This document shows, one piece after another, positions 42,684 through 52,922 of a DNA stretch of 59,056 bases. Position numbers and translations under genes: made by a program. The DNA is taken from positions 70,551-129,606 of the forward strand of contig NZ_QJTI01000011.1 in the NCBI RefSeq assembly GCF_003217325.1, read 5' to 3'. The notes beneath the pieces were generated by a model that saw only the letters and a program-made list of their open reading frames with translations, was not told the origin of the DNA and searched no databases. Numbering within the stretch: the first letter of the stretch is position 1; each line of letters starts with the position of its first letter. This stretch comes from Rhodopseudomonas faecalis (GTDB lineage: Bacteria; Pseudomonadota; Alphaproteobacteria; Rhizobiales; Xanthobacteraceae).

Positions 42684-42986
42684 TCACCAGCGGTGACCGT
42701 GACGGTGGCCCCAATGACGGTGACCGTAATGGCGGTGCCCCCAATGGCGGTGGTGCATGCGCGGGCCATAGTAATGACGCGGGGCATAGTAGCGCGGCGC
42801 ATAATAGTTCGGCCGCCACCAGCAGCGTCCCCACTCATTACAGACGTAACGCACCTGATCGACCACTGCGGTCTGATCGGCGGCGGCAGACGGCAGACCA
42901 TTGGGCATGGCGGCAGAGGCCGTTGCCGATGACAGTGCCACGCCGCCAAGCGCTGCGATGGCCACGAATGCAAACTTCAGGTTCAT
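42684..42986 (-). CDS. Secreted His/Tyr-rich small protein
   Basis: This 100-residue protein has a signal peptide (1-26, ending ATASAA), a short segment with WGRCWW, then a Tyr/His-rich end: YYAPRYYAPRHYYGPR and HRHWGHRHYGHRHWGHR. The repeated GHRHW/HY units suggest metal binding. I chose ATG 42986, which follows AAGGAG; the longer reading upstream has no site. I do not recognise a named family. An intrinsic terminator follows. Confidence 0.75.
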   Translation of the reverse strand: MNLKFAFVAIAALGGVALSSATASAAMPNGLPSAAADQTAVVDQVRYVCNEWGRCWWRPNYYAPRYYAPRHYYGPRMHHRHWGHRHYGHRHWGHRHGHRW

Positions 42987-43208
42987 CGGATTATTCTCCT
43001 TGTTCGCGAACCGTGGCGACCATAGCGCCGCGCGCATGAACGCTCGCTGACCAAGCAGTTCATCAATATGAAATATTGGTAAGGTTGCGCAGGCCTGCGC
43101 GATGCGGTCGCATGCGCACCCACGCCGCGCTGAGCGTCGCCAAGCCAACGCTTCCGAATAAAAGCTAAAGACAGATCAGGCCACCGGCCAAGCGATGGCC
43201 GCGCGCGA

Positions 43209-43997
43209 TCAGGCCGCGGTCCAGCCGCCATCCATCGACAGATTGGCACCGGTGATCTGGCTCGCCGCATCGCTGCACAGGAACAGCGCCAGTTCCGCCA
43301 CTTGTTCGACCGTGACGAATTGTTTGGTCGGCTGGGCATGGAGCAGCACGTCGTTGATGACCTGTTCCTTGCTGAGATTGCGCGCCTTCATGGTGTCGGG
43401 AATCTGCCGCTCGACCAGCGGTGTCCAGACATAGCCCGGCGAAATGCAATTGCAGGTGACGCCGGAGGTCGCAAGCTCAAGCGCCACCGTCTTGGTCAGA
43501 CCGGCGATGCCGTGTTTGGCGGCGACATAGGCCGACTTGAACGGCGAGGCCACCAGCGAATGCGCCGAGGCGGTGTTGATGATACGGCCCCAGCCGCGCT
43601 TCTTCATGCCCGGCACCACGGCGCGGATGCCATGGAACGCCGAGGACAGATTGATGGCGATGATCGCGTCCCACTTCTCGACCGGGAAATCCTCGACCGG
43701 GGACACGAACTGAATGCCGGCATTGTTGACCAGGATATCGACCGCGCCGAACGTGCGCTCGCCGAGCGCCACCATCTCCGCGATCTCCGCGGGCTTGAGC
43801 ATGTCGGCCGGCGAATAGACCGCCGTGACGCCGAAGTCGCGCTCGAGCCCGGCGCGCTCGCGTTCGATGTCGTCGGCATCGCCCATGCCGTTGATCACGA
43901 GATTGGCGCCGGCGCCAGCGAGCGCTCGCGCATAAGCAAGGCCGATGCCGCTGGTCGAACCGGTCACAACAGCGGTCTTGCCTGTCAACGTCGCCAT
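43209..43997 (-). CDS. bdhA: 3-hydroxybutyrate dehydrogenase
   Basis: This cytoplasmic short-chain dehydrogenase oxidises (R)-3-hydroxybutyrate to acetoacetate. The 262 residues include the nucleotide motif TGSTSGIG and the catalytic Ser, Tyr and Lys in ASAHSLVASPFKSAYVAAK. The segment ISPGYVWTPLVERQIPD is typical of BdhA. I chose ATG 43997, with a GGGAG site upstream. It follows a patatin-type gene by 66 bases and is probably co-transcribed. The product would feed ScoAB. Confidence 0.9.
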   Translation of the reverse strand: MATLTGKTAVVTGSTSGIGLAYARALAGAGANLVINGMGDADDIERERAGLERDFGVTAVYSPADMLKPAEIAEMVALGERTFGAVDILVNNAGIQFVSPVEDFPVEKWDAIIAINLSSAFHGIRAVVPGMKKRGWGRIINTASAHSLVASPFKSAYVAAKHGIAGLTKTVALELATSGVTCNCISPGYVWTPLVERQIPDTMKARNLSKEQVINDVLLHAQPTKQFVTVEQVAELALFLCSDAASQITGANLSMDGGWTAA

Positions 43998-44063
43998 TCG
44001 CAGCTCCCGTGATGCCATCGTTTCAAAGATGATCGTTCTGACCTGCCATGCCCGACCGAGCCG

Positions 44064-45200
44064 CTAGCGGAACGCCTCGGCGGTGAGATCCCAGGTCACC
44101 ATGGTGTCGTCGCTCTGTGCCGGACGCAGCCATTCGCCATGGCGCATCGACAGATGCACATCCTGCTCGCCGGCCTTCCAATGCTCCAGCATGTTGGCGC
44201 GCGAGAAATCGTAGTCCTTGGACAAGGCTTCGTAGTCGCGCTTGCGGTAGATCAGATTGACCACCGTGATGGCGTTTTCGCGCGCCGCTTCGTGAAGCGG
44301 GGCCAAGGCCGGATCGTTGCGTTGTTCCTCCGGCAGCCGCGCCAGCAGATCGCCAAGCGCCTTGCGCGCGTTGTGCAGTTGTTTGGCCTTGTCGGTGTTG
44401 AGCCTTGTGCGGCTGGAGTGACGAATGTCCTTCTCGCGCTCGGCGGCTTCCAGCAGCGTTTCCGGCAACCGGCCCTGCGAGCTGAACAGATCGACCTGAA
44501 AGATCAGCAGGTCTTTTTGGGAGACATCCTCGAGCACATAGTCGAGCGGCGTGCTGCACGCGACGCCGCCATCCCAGTAGAAATCGTCGCCGATCTTGAC
44601 CGCCGGAAAACCCGGCGGCAGCGCGGTCGCGGCCATGATGTGCTCGGGGCCGAGCGGCTGCTTGGTGTTGTCAAAATAGCAGAAATTGCCGGTGGCGATG
44701 TTCACGGCACCGATCGACAGCCGCGTGGCGTCGGCGTTGTTGTTGATGCGGCCGAAATCGACCAGCCGCTCCAGCGTCGTGCGCAGCGGCTCGATGTCGT
44801 AATAGCTCAGGCTGTCCGGCGTGCCGGATGGGAACAACTGCGCGGGCGGGAAACGCGGCGTGAAAAAGCCGGGCACGCCGAGCGTCGCGATCAGCGCGGC
44901 GCTGGTCTCGCTGAACATCGGCAAATGCGTCTGCATCAGCGGTTGCCAGGGCGCGGGCTGCGCCGCCATCTCCCAGAATTCACGCAGCCGCTGCACCCGC
45001 AGCTCGGGCGGATTGCCGGCGATGATCGCGGCGTTGATCGCGCCGATCGAAATGCCCGCAATCCATTGCGGGGCGAAATCATGCTCGTCCAGCGCCTGAT
45101 AGGCCCCGGCCTGATAGGCGCCGAGCGCACCACCACCCTGCAGCAACAGCACCCGCCGTGCCTTGGCAGGGTTGGCGGACTTTCGGGATACTTCATCCAT
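44064..45200 (-). CDS. Patatin-like phospholipase with DUF3734
   Basis: This 378-residue lipid acyl hydrolase has a patatin domain (about 15-225) with an oxyanion stretch GGGALGAYQAGAYQA, the nucleophile GISIG, and the catalytic-dyad Asp in DGGVACSTPLDYV. A DUF3734-like C-terminal region follows, about 250-375. There is no signal peptide. It is often found with bdhA in this bacterial group, which suggests a part in storage-lipid or polyhydroxybutyrate turnover. That role is inferred. Confidence 0.87.
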   Translation of the reverse strand: MDEVSRKSANPAKARRVLLLQGGGALGAYQAGAYQALDEHDFAPQWIAGISIGAINAAIIAGNPPELRVQRLREFWEMAAQPAPWQPLMQTHLPMFSETSAALIATLGVPGFFTPRFPPAQLFPSGTPDSLSYYDIEPLRTTLERLVDFGRINNNADATRLSIGAVNIATGNFCYFDNTKQPLGPEHIMAATALPPGFPAVKIGDDFYWDGGVACSTPLDYVLEDVSQKDLLIFQVDLFSSQGRLPETLLEAAEREKDIRHSSRTRLNTDKAKQLHNARKALGDLLARLPEEQRNDPALAPLHEAARENAITVVNLIYRKRDYEALSKDYDFSRANMLEHWKAGEQDVHLSMRHGEWLRPAQSDDTMVTWDLTAEAFR

Positions 45201-45284
45201 GTTGTTTCGCGCCGCTCCTCGAAACCCACTCTGGCAAATTGGCCGTTGTCGGCGGCAACGTCAATCGCCCCGAGATCCGGTCGT

Positions 45285-45794
45285 CTAGCCGTCGGTGGAC
45301 GCCAGGATCATGGTCCAGAACACCTTGTATTTGGTGCCGGGCGCATAACTCGCGGCGATGCCGAGCTTGTTGACGCCACTTTTCAGCATGTTGGCGCGGT
45401 GCGGCGGCGAATCGCGCCAGCCCGAAAACGCCTCGGCCAAAGTGTGATAGCCCGCAGAAACGTTCTCGACCGCCAGGGTGGCCGGATAGCCGCCCGCGTT
45501 CAGGCGCTTGGCCAGCGGTCCCTTGACGTCATGGTCGAGCTTGTTGTTGCGCGCCATCGCCATCGACTGGTCCTCGGCGAGCTTGACCAGCGCCGGATCG
45601 ACCGTTACCGCGCCGAGGCCATTGTTCTGGCGGTATTGCGAGATCATGACCGCGGCCGCCTGCGGATCAAGCTTGGCGCCGCCATTGGCCATGCTGAGAT
45701 ACATTGCCGGCTGCTCGACCGGCGGCGGCGCGACATCAGCCGTACACCCCGCCAACAGCAAAAGGCCGCATGCGGCCAGTCCAACCCGGATCAT
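45285..45794 (-). CDS. CAP/SCP-domain lipoprotein
   Basis: This 169-residue protein has a lipoprotein signal (LLLLAGC, modified Cys17) and a CAP domain (about 45-165). The domain shows ISQYRQNNGLGAVTVDPAL, HDVKGPLAKRL, AENVSAGYHTLAEAFSGW and SPPHRANMLK, the four CAP signatures. The function of bacterial CAP lipoproteins is not settled. It lies 112 bases beyond cysA on the same strand and is probably a separate unit. Confidence 0.88.
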   Translation of the reverse strand: MIRVGLAACGLLLLAGCTADVAPPPVEQPAMYLSMANGGAKLDPQAAAVMISQYRQNNGLGAVTVDPALVKLAEDQSMAMARNNKLDHDVKGPLAKRLNAGGYPATLAVENVSAGYHTLAEAFSGWRDSPPHRANMLKSGVNKLGIAASYAPGTKYKVFWTMILASTDG

Positions 45795-45905
45795 CTGGAT
45801 TCCCCCAATCAGGACCGCGGTTGTTGCACGTCAACCGTGGCTGAAAGGTGAAGATCAGGCGATTTGCCGGCCGGACGCGGCCGACTTGCCCCAGATCGGG
45901 CCGGT

Positions 45906-46958
45906 TCAGGCGCCGTCGGCAAAAATCCGGTAACGCCGCGGCTGCAGGCCGATCACGTCACCCGGCTTCAGGTCGCGGTCGCGCGGCGCGTCGATCTCGA
46001 TCAAGGTGCCCTCGCCGCCAGCGGCCTGCAGCAGCACGTCGGCGCGCTGGGTCGGCCCGAAGGCGCGGACATGCTTGACCGCGCCCTGCAGCGCCCCGCT
46101 GCCGACCGGGCCGATCGCCAGATCGTGGCGGCGGATGAACAGTTTTGACGGCCCCGGCCGCGCATCGCTGGAATCGAGCGCCAATTCGCGCTCGCCGAGC
46201 CGCACCCGGCCTTCGCGTACCTCGACTGGCAGCACGATCGATTCGCCGATGAAGCCGTGCACGAACGCCGTCGCCGGGCGCTCATAGACATCGCCGGGGG
46301 TGCCGATCTGCTCGATGCGGCCCTTGTCCATCACCACCACGCGGTTGGCGACTTCCAGCGCCTCTTCCTGGTCGTGGGTGACGAACAGCGAGGTGACGTG
46401 GATTTCCTCATGCAGCGTGCGCAGCCATTTGCGCAACTCCTTGCGCACCTTGGCGTCGAGCGCGCCGAACGGTTCGTCCAGCAGCAAGATCCGCGGCTCG
46501 ATCGCCAGTGCCCGGGCAAGCGCGATGCGTTGGCGCTGCCCGCCCGACAGCTGGTTCGGATAGCGTTCGGCCAGCCAATCGAGCTGCACCAGATCGAGCA
46601 GTTCCTTGACCCGCGCCCGGATCTGATCCTCGCTCTTGCGCACCCGGCGCGGCTGCACGCGCAAGCCGAATGCCACGTTCTCGAACACACTCATGTGCCG
46701 GAACAGCGCGTAATGCTGGAACACGAAGCCGACATTGCGCTCGCCCGCCCCGCGCGACAGCGCGTCCTCGCCGTCGAACGCCACCGAGCCGGAATCCGGC
46801 CAGTCGAGCCCGGCGATAATGCGCAGCAGCGTGGTCTTGCCGGAGCCGGACGGCCCGAGCAGCGCCACCAATTCGCCGGTGTCGACCCGGAGGGCGACAT
46901 TGTCGAGCGCGGTGAAATTGCCGAAGCGCTTGATGATGTTGCGCACCTCAATCGTCAC
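45906..46958 (-). CDS. cysA: Sulfate/thiosulfate ABC transporter ATPase
   Basis: CysA powers sulfate uptake and has 350 residues. GPSGSGKT (Walker A), [15 protein letters not shown] (signature) and [15 protein letters not shown] (Walker B) are all intact. A C-terminal TOBE domain ends the protein. The start is a GTG that overlaps the cysW stop by 11 bases. It is the last gene of the large leftward sulfur operon. Confidence 0.94.
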   Translation of the reverse strand: MTIEVRNIIKRFGNFTALDNVALRVDTGELVALLGPSGSGKTTLLRIIAGLDWPDSGSVAFDGEDALSRGAGERNVGFVFQHYALFRHMSVFENVAFGLRVQPRRVRKSEDQIRARVKELLDLVQLDWLAERYPNQLSGGQRQRIALARALAIEPRILLLDEPFGALDAKVRKELRKWLRTLHEEIHVTSLFVTHDQEEALEVANRVVVMDKGRIEQIGTPGDVYERPATAFVHGFIGESIVLPVEVREGRVRLGERELALDSSDARPGPSKLFIRRHDLAIGPVGSGALQGAVKHVRAFGPTQRADVLLQAAGGEGTLIEIDAPRDRDLKPGDVIGLQPRRYRIFADGA

Positions 46959-47850
46959 TGGGGGGCCGTCCTTCCTTGATCTGACTTTCCAATATGGTCT
47001 TCACCACCAACGTCACCAATGCCAGCAGCGCCAGCAGTGATGCGATCGAGAACGCCGCGACCAGCTGATACTCATTGTAGAGGATCTCAACCAGCAACGG
47101 CATGGTGTTGGTTTCGCCGCGAATATGGCCGGACACCACCGACACCGCGCCGAACTCGCCCATCGCGCGCGCGTTGCAGAGCAGCACGCCATAGAGCAGA
47201 CCCCAGCGGATATTAGGCAGCGTCACCCGCCAAAAGGTCTGCCAGCCGGTGGCGCCGAGCGAGATCGCCGCTTCCTCCTCCTGCGCGCCCTGCTCCTGCA
47301 TCAGCGGGATCAGTTCGCGCGCCACGAACGGGAAGGTGACGAAAGTGGTGGCGAGCACGATCGCCGGTACCGCGAACAATATCTGGATGCCATGCGCCAT
47401 CAGCCAGGGGCCGAAGAAGCCCTGCGCGCCGAACAGCAGCACGAACACCAGGCCGGAGATCACCGGACTGACCGAGAACGGCAGATCGATCAGCGTCACC
47501 AGCAGCGTCTTGCCGGGGAACTCGAATTTCGCGATCGCCCAGGCCGCGATCACGCCGAACACCAGATTGAGGCCGACCGAAATCGCCGCGGTCAGCAGCG
47601 TCAGCCGGATCGCGGCCCACGCTTCCGGATGGTTGAGCGCTTCCAGATAGAACTGAAAGCCCTTCGACAGCGCCTCGGCGAAGACCAGCAGCAGCGGCAG
47701 CACGACGAAGATCGACAGAAAGCTGATGGCAAAGCCGATGATCAGCCAGCGCACCACCACGGGCTCGCTGCACGAGTCGCGCCGCACCGCTGGCCGGACC
47801 TGGCTACTGGCTGCGCGACGCGGCGGCGATGAAGCGGTCATCACGGTCAT
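46948..47850 (-). CDS. cysW: Sulfate ABC transporter permease CysW
   Basis: CysW is the second membrane subunit of the sulfate importer, 300 residues with six helices after a basic N-terminal tail of about 30 residues. The coupling loop reads [33 protein letters not shown] is the characteristic CysW end. It starts 4 bases after the cysT stop and overlaps cysA. Confidence 0.94.
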   Translation of the reverse strand: MTVMTASSPPRRAASSQVRPAVRRDSCSEPVVVRWLIIGFAISFLSIFVVLPLLLVFAEALSKGFQFYLEALNHPEAWAAIRLTLLTAAISVGLNLVFGVIAAWAIAKFEFPGKTLLVTLIDLPFSVSPVISGLVFVLLFGAQGFFGPWLMAHGIQILFAVPAIVLATTFVTFPFVARELIPLMQEQGAQEEEAAISLGATGWQTFWRVTLPNIRWGLLYGVLLCNARAMGEFGAVSVVSGHIRGETNTMPLLVEILYNEYQLVAAFSIASLLALLALVTLVVKTILESQIKEGRPPSDD

Positions 47851-47854
47851 GGCC

Positions 47855-48691
47855 TCACCCCGCCGTCAGGGCGCGGGTTTGCGCCCAGTGCTGCAGCCGG
47901 TTCAGCACAAAGATAATCAAGAATGCCACCGTCAGCATCACCACTGCAATCGCGGTGGCGTCGGCGTAGCGGAACTCGGACAGCCGGATCACGATCAGCA
48001 GCGGCGCGATCTCCGAGACATTGGGCAGGTTGCCGGCGATGAAGATCACCGAGCCGTATTCCCCGACCGCGCGCGCAAACGCCAGCGCAAAGCCGGTGAG
48101 CACCGCGGGCATCAGGCTCGGGATGATCACCCGAAACACCGTCTGCCAGCGGCTGGCGCCAAGGCAGGCCGCCGCTTCCTCGATCTCGGGATCGAGGTCC
48201 TGCAGCACCGGCTGCACGGTGCGCACCACAAACGGAATGCCGATGAAGATCATCGCCACGAAAATCCCGAGCGGGGTGAACGCCACCTTGATACCGAGTT
48301 CCGCGAGCGGCGCGCCGAGCCAGCCTTTTTGCGCAAACAGCGTGGTCAACGCGATACCGGCCACCGCGGTCGGCAGCGCAAACGGAATATCGACAATGGC
48401 GTCGAAGATGCGCCGGCCCGGAAAGCGGTAACGGACCAAAGCCCAGACGATGATCAAGCCGGCGAACAGATTGACCAGCGCCGCCGCCAGCGACAGACCG
48501 AACGACACTTTCAGCGCGTGCAGCGTGCGGCGGCTGGTGATGATGTCAATAAACTGATCGAGGCTCAGTTCGGCGGTCTTGACGAACAGCCCTGCGAGCG
48601 GAATCAGAATCATCAGCGACAGCCACATCAGGGTCAGGCCCATGGTCAGGCCGAACCCCGGCAGTGCGCTTCGTCGTGCTGCCCCGCTCAC
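47855..48691 (-). CDS. cysT: Sulfate ABC transporter permease CysT
   Basis: CysT is the first membrane subunit of the sulfate importer, 278 residues with six helices. The coupling loop is [16 protein letters not shown], and the typical segment [18 protein letters not shown] is present. The start is a GTG with AAGGA 6 bases upstream. A 246-base gap holding a family B repeat separates it from sbp, whereas all later gaps in this operon are very short. Confidence 0.94.
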   Translation of the reverse strand: MSGAARRSALPGFGLTMGLTLMWLSLMILIPLAGLFVKTAELSLDQFIDIITSRRTLHALKVSFGLSLAAALVNLFAGLIIVWALVRYRFPGRRIFDAIVDIPFALPTAVAGIALTTLFAQKGWLGAPLAELGIKVAFTPLGIFVAMIFIGIPFVVRTVQPVLQDLDPEIEEAAACLGASRWQTVFRVIIPSLMPAVLTGFALAFARAVGEYGSVIFIAGNLPNVSEIAPLLIVIRLSEFRYADATAIAVVMLTVAFLIIFVLNRLQHWAQTRALTAG

Positions 48692-48746
48692 TTGCTGTCC
48701 TTGGCGCTGAGTGGATGCTGCTGATCATCCCGTACGCTGATCCGCA

Positions 48747-48890
48747 CCTCTCCCCGCTGGCGGGGAGAGGTCGAGCGTCGAGCGTAGCTCGGATTCGCGG
48801 TGAACGGGCGCCTCAAAAAGCCGCAATGCCGCGATGTGGGGCCACGGCCCCTCACCCCGCCCCTTGCCCCGCGAGCGGGGCGAGGGAGCA
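48747..48890. repeat. Family B GC-rich repeat between sbp and cysT
   Basis: The element starts with a perfect hairpin, CCTCTCCCCG (48747-48756) and CGGGGAGAGG (48761-48770). A degenerate second hairpin lies near its right end (CCCCGCGAGCGGGG, about 48868-48881). CCCCTCACCCCGCCCC is also present. The same architecture recurs at 58675-58821. Confidence 0.75.
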
Positions 48891-48937
48891 CGCTGCCATC
48901 GCTGTCAACCATCGGCCTGCATTCCACCCGCAAGATT

Positions 48938-49927
48938 CTAGTTCTTGTAGATCTTGTCGAACACACCGCCTTCGGTGAAGTGCTCGCGCTGCGCCTTGCT
49001 CCAGCCGCCGAACACGTCGTCGATGGTAAACAGCTCGACCTTCGCGAACGACGAATCATACTTCTTGGCGATTTCGGCATCCCGAGGGCGATAGAAATTG
49101 CGCGCCGCGATTTCCTGGCCTTCCTTGCCGTACCAGTACTTCAGATAGGCCTCGGCGACCGCGCGGGTGCCCTTCTTGTCGGCAACCACATCAACCACGG
49201 TTACCGGCGGTTCGGCGAGGATCGAGATCGACGGCGCCACGATCTCGAACTTGTCCTCGCCGAATTCCTTGACGGCGAGGAACGCCTCGTTCTCCCAGGC
49301 CAGCAGCACATCACCGACGCCGCGTTCGACAAACGTCATGGTGGAGCCGCGCGCGCCGGTATCCAGCACCGGGACGTTCTTGTAGATATTGCCGACGAAG
49401 TCGCGCGCCTTGTCCTCCGAGCCATATTTCTTCAGCGCATAACCCCAGGCCGCCAGATAGTTCCAGCGGGCACCGCCCGACGTTTTCGGATTCGGCGTGA
49501 TCACGCTGACGCCCGGCTTGACCAGATCGTCCCAATCCTTGATCCCTTTGGGATTAGCCTTGCGGACCAGAAACACGATGGTCGAGGTATAGGGCGCGGC
49601 ATTCTGCGGCAACCGCTGCTGCCAGTTCTTGTCGATCAAGCCCTTGGCCGCGATCGCATTGATGTCATAGGCCAGCGCCAGCGTGACGACATCGGCCTGC
49701 AGCCCGTCGATCACCGCGCGCGCCTGCGAGCCCGAGCCGCCATGCGACTGCTTGATCTCGATGCTCTTGCCGGTGTCCTTCTGATAGGCGGCGCTGAACG
49801 CCTTGTTGAATTCACCATACAGTTCGCGCGTCGGATCATAGGACACGTTGAGCAACGACACATCAGCAGCCCAGGCCGAGCCTGCGAACAGCCCTGCAAC
49901 GATTACTGCAGCAGCACGAGCGAACAT
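48938..49927 (-). CDS. sbp: Sulfate-binding protein, first copy
   Basis: This 329-residue periplasmic receptor captures sulfate for CysTWA. It has a signal peptide (1-21, ending GSAWA), the N-terminal motif [17 protein letters not shown] and the anion-site segment [25 protein letters not shown] and FGGWSKAQ are also conserved. I prefer ATG 49927 because GGAG lies 6 bases upstream; ATG 49939 is a longer option. It sits between cysH and cysT. Confidence 0.93.
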   Translation of the reverse strand: MFARAAAVIVAGLFAGSAWAADVSLLNVSYDPTRELYGEFNKAFSAAYQKDTGKSIEIKQSHGGSGSQARAVIDGLQADVVTLALAYDINAIAAKGLIDKNWQQRLPQNAAPYTSTIVFLVRKANPKGIKDWDDLVKPGVSVITPNPKTSGGARWNYLAAWGYALKKYGSEDKARDFVGNIYKNVPVLDTGARGSTMTFVERGVGDVLLAWENEAFLAVKEFGEDKFEIVAPSISILAEPPVTVVDVVADKKGTRAVAEAYLKYWYGKEGQEIAARNFYRPRDAEIAKKYDSSFAKVELFTIDDVFGGWSKAQREHFTEGGVFDKIYKN

Positions 49928-50044
49928 TCCAATCTCCATTTGCTTCCGCGTCATCTTCGCGATCGAAGCTGCAAACTCATGGAGTTTCGCTATCAAGTCA
50001 ACGAAACCAGTTTCTGTTGTTGGCAGCATCGCAGCGCCGTTCTG

Positions 50045-50755
50045 CTACGAAGTCCGCATGGTGTGGATGCCGCATTCCGACTTGGCACGGCCGCGCCAAC
50101 GTCCGGCGCGCGCATCTTCATCAGGGCCCGCGCGGCTGGTGCACGGCATGCAGCCGACCGACAAGAATCCCGTAGCAAGCAGCGGATGCGGCGGCAGCTT
50201 GTTGTCGGCATAGATCGCGTCGATTGCCGCGCGCGACACATTGGCGAACGGATTGAATTTCAGCCGCTCGCCATCGGCTTCCACCACTGCGATCTCGGCG
50301 CGCGCACCGCCCTGAAAGCGCTTGCGGCCGTTGATCCAGGCAGCAAATGGCGAAAGCGCGCGCGCCAGCGGTTCCACCTTGCGCAGCCGGCAGCAGGCAT
50401 CGGGATCGGAGAACCACAATTCGCCATCGGGATCGCTCGCCTTCAGCGCAGCTTCGTCCGGCTTGATCGAGCGCACATCGGTCAGGCCGAGCGCCTTAAT
50501 CATCGTGTCGCGATAGGCCAGCGTTTCAGCAAACAACATGCCGGTGTCGAGAAAGATCACCGGGATCGCCGGATCGACCTTGGCCATCACCTGCAGCAGC
50601 GCCGCCGATTCGGTGCCAAACGACGACACCAGCGCCAGCCGCTCGCGGCCGACGCGCTCCAGCGCCGCGGCAATGACCTCGGCTGGCGCCGCCGTTTGCA
50701 GCGCGGCATTGAGTTCCGCTGCTTCGCTCTCCACGCTACCGACATGATCGGTCAT
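50045..50755 (-). CDS. cysH: APS reductase (assimilatory, CysH type)
   Basis: This 236-residue enzyme reduces adenosine 5'-phosphosulfate to sulfite. Its four cluster cysteines are visible as DACCRLRK and GCMPCT, the pattern of [4Fe-4S] APS reductases. The redox-active cysteine is in SECGIH near the C-terminus. The PP-loop SSFGTESA binds the nucleotide. The ATG overlaps the DUF934 stop in an ATGA. The cysteine pattern argues for APS rather than PAPS as the substrate. Confidence 0.93.
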   Translation of the reverse strand: MTDHVGSVESEAAELNAALQTAAPAEVIAAALERVGRERLALVSSFGTESAALLQVMAKVDPAIPVIFLDTGMLFAETLAYRDTMIKALGLTDVRSIKPDEAALKASDPDGELWFSDPDACCRLRKVEPLARALSPFAAWINGRKRFQGGARAEIAVVEADGERLKFNPFANVSRAAIDAIYADNKLPPHPLLATGFLSVGCMPCTSRAGPDEDARAGRWRGRAKSECGIHTMRTS

Positions 50756-51270
50756 GGCTGGCCGCCTTGTGCTTGGCCACGCAGTTGCCGGCGACGCTGC
50801 AAGGCGCCAACCGCCTGATCGGCCGCCGGCTGATAGAACACCGAATAGCGGCTGGCGGCCGCGGCAAATGCCTCGGCATCACTGTCCTTCTTGACGTCGA
50901 AACTGTCAAAGCCGTTGCGCAGCAGAAACACGAACTGGTCGCGCAGCACCTGGCCGGAGGCGCGCAGTTCGCCGCGAAAGCCGTAGCGCTCGCGCAGCAA
51001 GCGCGCCTGGCTGTGGGCGCGGCCGTCGCGGAACGTCGGGAACAGCAGCACCACCGTCGCCAGCTGGTCGAGATAAGGCGCCAATTCCGCAACGTTGCGA
51101 TCATTCGGCCAGATCACGCCGATCGGCCCGTCATGACCGCGCAGGCTGTCCGCGCTTGCCAGGAACTGCGCCGCGGATAGCAGCAGCGCGCCATCCACCG
51201 GCAGCTCGGCATCATCGGCGATGGAGCGATAGCGATCGCTGACGATCTGGCCGTTACTGACGAGTGGCAT
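50752..51270 (-). CDS. DUF934 family sulfur-assimilation protein
   Basis: This protein of 172 residues has the DUF934 layout: LPVDGALLLSAAQFLA, IGVIWPNDRNVAELAPYLD, and FPTFRDGRAHSQARLLRERYG with DQFVFLLRNGFDSFDV. These are the family's conserved stretches. Its molecular role is unknown, but it is almost always between cysI and cysH. I chose ATG 51270, which overlaps the end of cysI by 17 bases. Confidence 0.9.
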   Translation of the reverse strand: MPLVSNGQIVSDRYRSIADDAELPVDGALLLSAAQFLASADSLRGHDGPIGVIWPNDRNVAELAPYLDQLATVVLLFPTFRDGRAHSQARLLRERYGFRGELRASGQVLRDQFVFLLRNGFDSFDVKKDSDAEAFAAAASRYSVFYQPAADQAVGALQRRRQLRGQAQGGQP

Positions 51271-52912
51271 AGACGCGCTCCTTGAACGGTTCGACGCCGA
51301 GCCGCTGCACGGTATCGACAAACAATTCCTGCGGACCAGCCCGCAGCTCCCGATAGGCTTCGACCAGATCCTCGATCACATCAGTCACCTGATCAAACGG
51401 CACCGCCGGGCCGAGCAGCTCGCCGAGCTGCGCCTGCTCGTCGGCGCGGCCGCCGATGGTGATCTGATAGTATTCCTCGCCATTCTTCTCGACGCCGAGA
51501 ATGCCGATATGGCCGACATGGTGATGGCCGCAGGCATTGATGCAGCCGGAGATATTGAGATGCAGCCGGCCGAGCGCCTGCGCCGCTGCGCTGGAAAACC
51601 GCCGGGTCAGCTGCTGCGCGATCGGGATCGAGCGGGCATTGGCCAGCGAGCAATAATCCAGCCCCGGGCAGGCAATGATGTCGGTGATCAGATTGACATT
51701 GGGGGTGGCGACGCCGATCGCTTCCAGCGCGTGCCACAATTCTGGCAGATCGCGCTGCGCGACATGGGGCAGCACCAGATTCTGCTCATGCGCGACGCGG
51801 ATTTCGCCAAAAGAGTAACGCTCGGCGAGATCGGCGATCGCGGTCATCTGCTCGGCCGTGGCATCACCCGGAGGCGCGCCGACTGGCTTCAGCGACAGCG
51901 TGACGATCGCATAGCCCGGCTTTTTGTGCGGCGCGACCGAATTGGCAAGCCAAGTCGCAAAGGCAGGCTCGGCCGCCGAGGCCTGCGCCAGCAGCTCTTT
52001 AGCATCAGGCAGCGGCGCATAGTTTGGATAGATGAAGCGCGAGCGGATATCCGCGATCACCTCGTCATCGAGCGTCAGCGGCCCGCCGGCGAGCTGCTGC
52101 CATTCATTCTCCACCTCGGCGGCGAATTTCTCGATGCCGAGTTCGTGCACCAGGATTTTGATGCGCGCTTTGTAGATGTTGTCCCGGCGGCCATACTGGT
52201 TATAGACCCGCAAAATCGCCTCGACATAGCTGAGCAGATCGCGGCCGGCGACGAACGGCTTGATGGTCTTGGCGATGAACGGCGAGCGGCCAAGCCCGCC
52301 ACCGACCAGCACTTCAAACCCGGCCTCGCCCTGCTCGTTGCGGCGCAATTTCAGTCCGATATCGTGAATCTTGATCGCGGCGCGGTCGTGCTCGGACGCG
52401 GTGATCGCGATCTTGAACTTGCGCGGCAGGAACGAGAATTCCGGATGCAGCGTGGTGTGCTGCCGCAAAATCTCTGCCCAGAGCCGCGGGTCCTCGACCT
52501 CGCCGGGCGCCACCCCGCCCCATTGATCGGCGGTGACATTGCGCGTGCAATTGCCGGAAGTCTGCATCGCATGCAGGCCGACTTCGGCAAGGTCCGCGAG
52601 CGCATCTGGCAGATCGGCGAGCTTGATCCAGTTGAACTGGATGTTCTGGCGCGTGGTGAAATGGCCATAGCCGCGGTCATAGCGCTGCGCGACATAGGCC
52701 AGCTTGCGCAGCTGCGGTGCCGACAGCGTGCCATAGGGAATGGCGACCCGGAACATATAGGCGTGCAATTGCAGATAGACGCCGTTCATCAGCCGCAGCG
52801 GCTTGAACTCGTCCTCGGTCAGTTCGCCGGACAAGCGGCGCTGCACCTGATCGCGGAATTCCGCGACCCGTTCGGCGACCAGTGTGCGGTCGATCTCGTC
52901 ATAGACATACAT
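51254..52912 (-). CDS. cysI: Assimilatory sulfite reductase hemoprotein (siroheme)
   Basis: This 552-residue enzyme reduces sulfite to sulfide using siroheme and a [4Fe-4S] cluster. The cluster cysteines are in CPGLDYC and GCINACGHHH. The substrate-side segments GNCTRNVTADQWGG and RQNIQFNW are typical. It belongs to the ferredoxin-type sulfite/nitrite reductase group, and neighbouring cysH, cysG and DUF934 support the sulfite assignment. The start ATG 52912 lies 10 bases after the DUF2849 stop. Confidence 0.92.
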   Translation of the reverse strand: MYVYDEIDRTLVAERVAEFRDQVQRRLSGELTEDEFKPLRLMNGVYLQLHAYMFRVAIPYGTLSAPQLRKLAYVAQRYDRGYGHFTTRQNIQFNWIKLADLPDALADLAEVGLHAMQTSGNCTRNVTADQWGGVAPGEVEDPRLWAEILRQHTTLHPEFSFLPRKFKIAITASEHDRAAIKIHDIGLKLRRNEQGEAGFEVLVGGGLGRSPFIAKTIKPFVAGRDLLSYVEAILRVYNQYGRRDNIYKARIKILVHELGIEKFAAEVENEWQQLAGGPLTLDDEVIADIRSRFIYPNYAPLPDAKELLAQASAAEPAFATWLANSVAPHKKPGYAIVTLSLKPVGAPPGDATAEQMTAIADLAERYSFGEIRVAHEQNLVLPHVAQRDLPELWHALEAIGVATPNVNLITDIIACPGLDYCSLANARSIPIAQQLTRRFSSAAAQALGRLHLNISGCINACGHHHVGHIGILGVEKNGEEYYQITIGGRADEQAQLGELLGPAVPFDQVTDVIEDLVEAYRELRAGPQELFVDTVQRLGVEPFKERVYATRQ

Positions 52913-52922
52913 CGGGACAACC

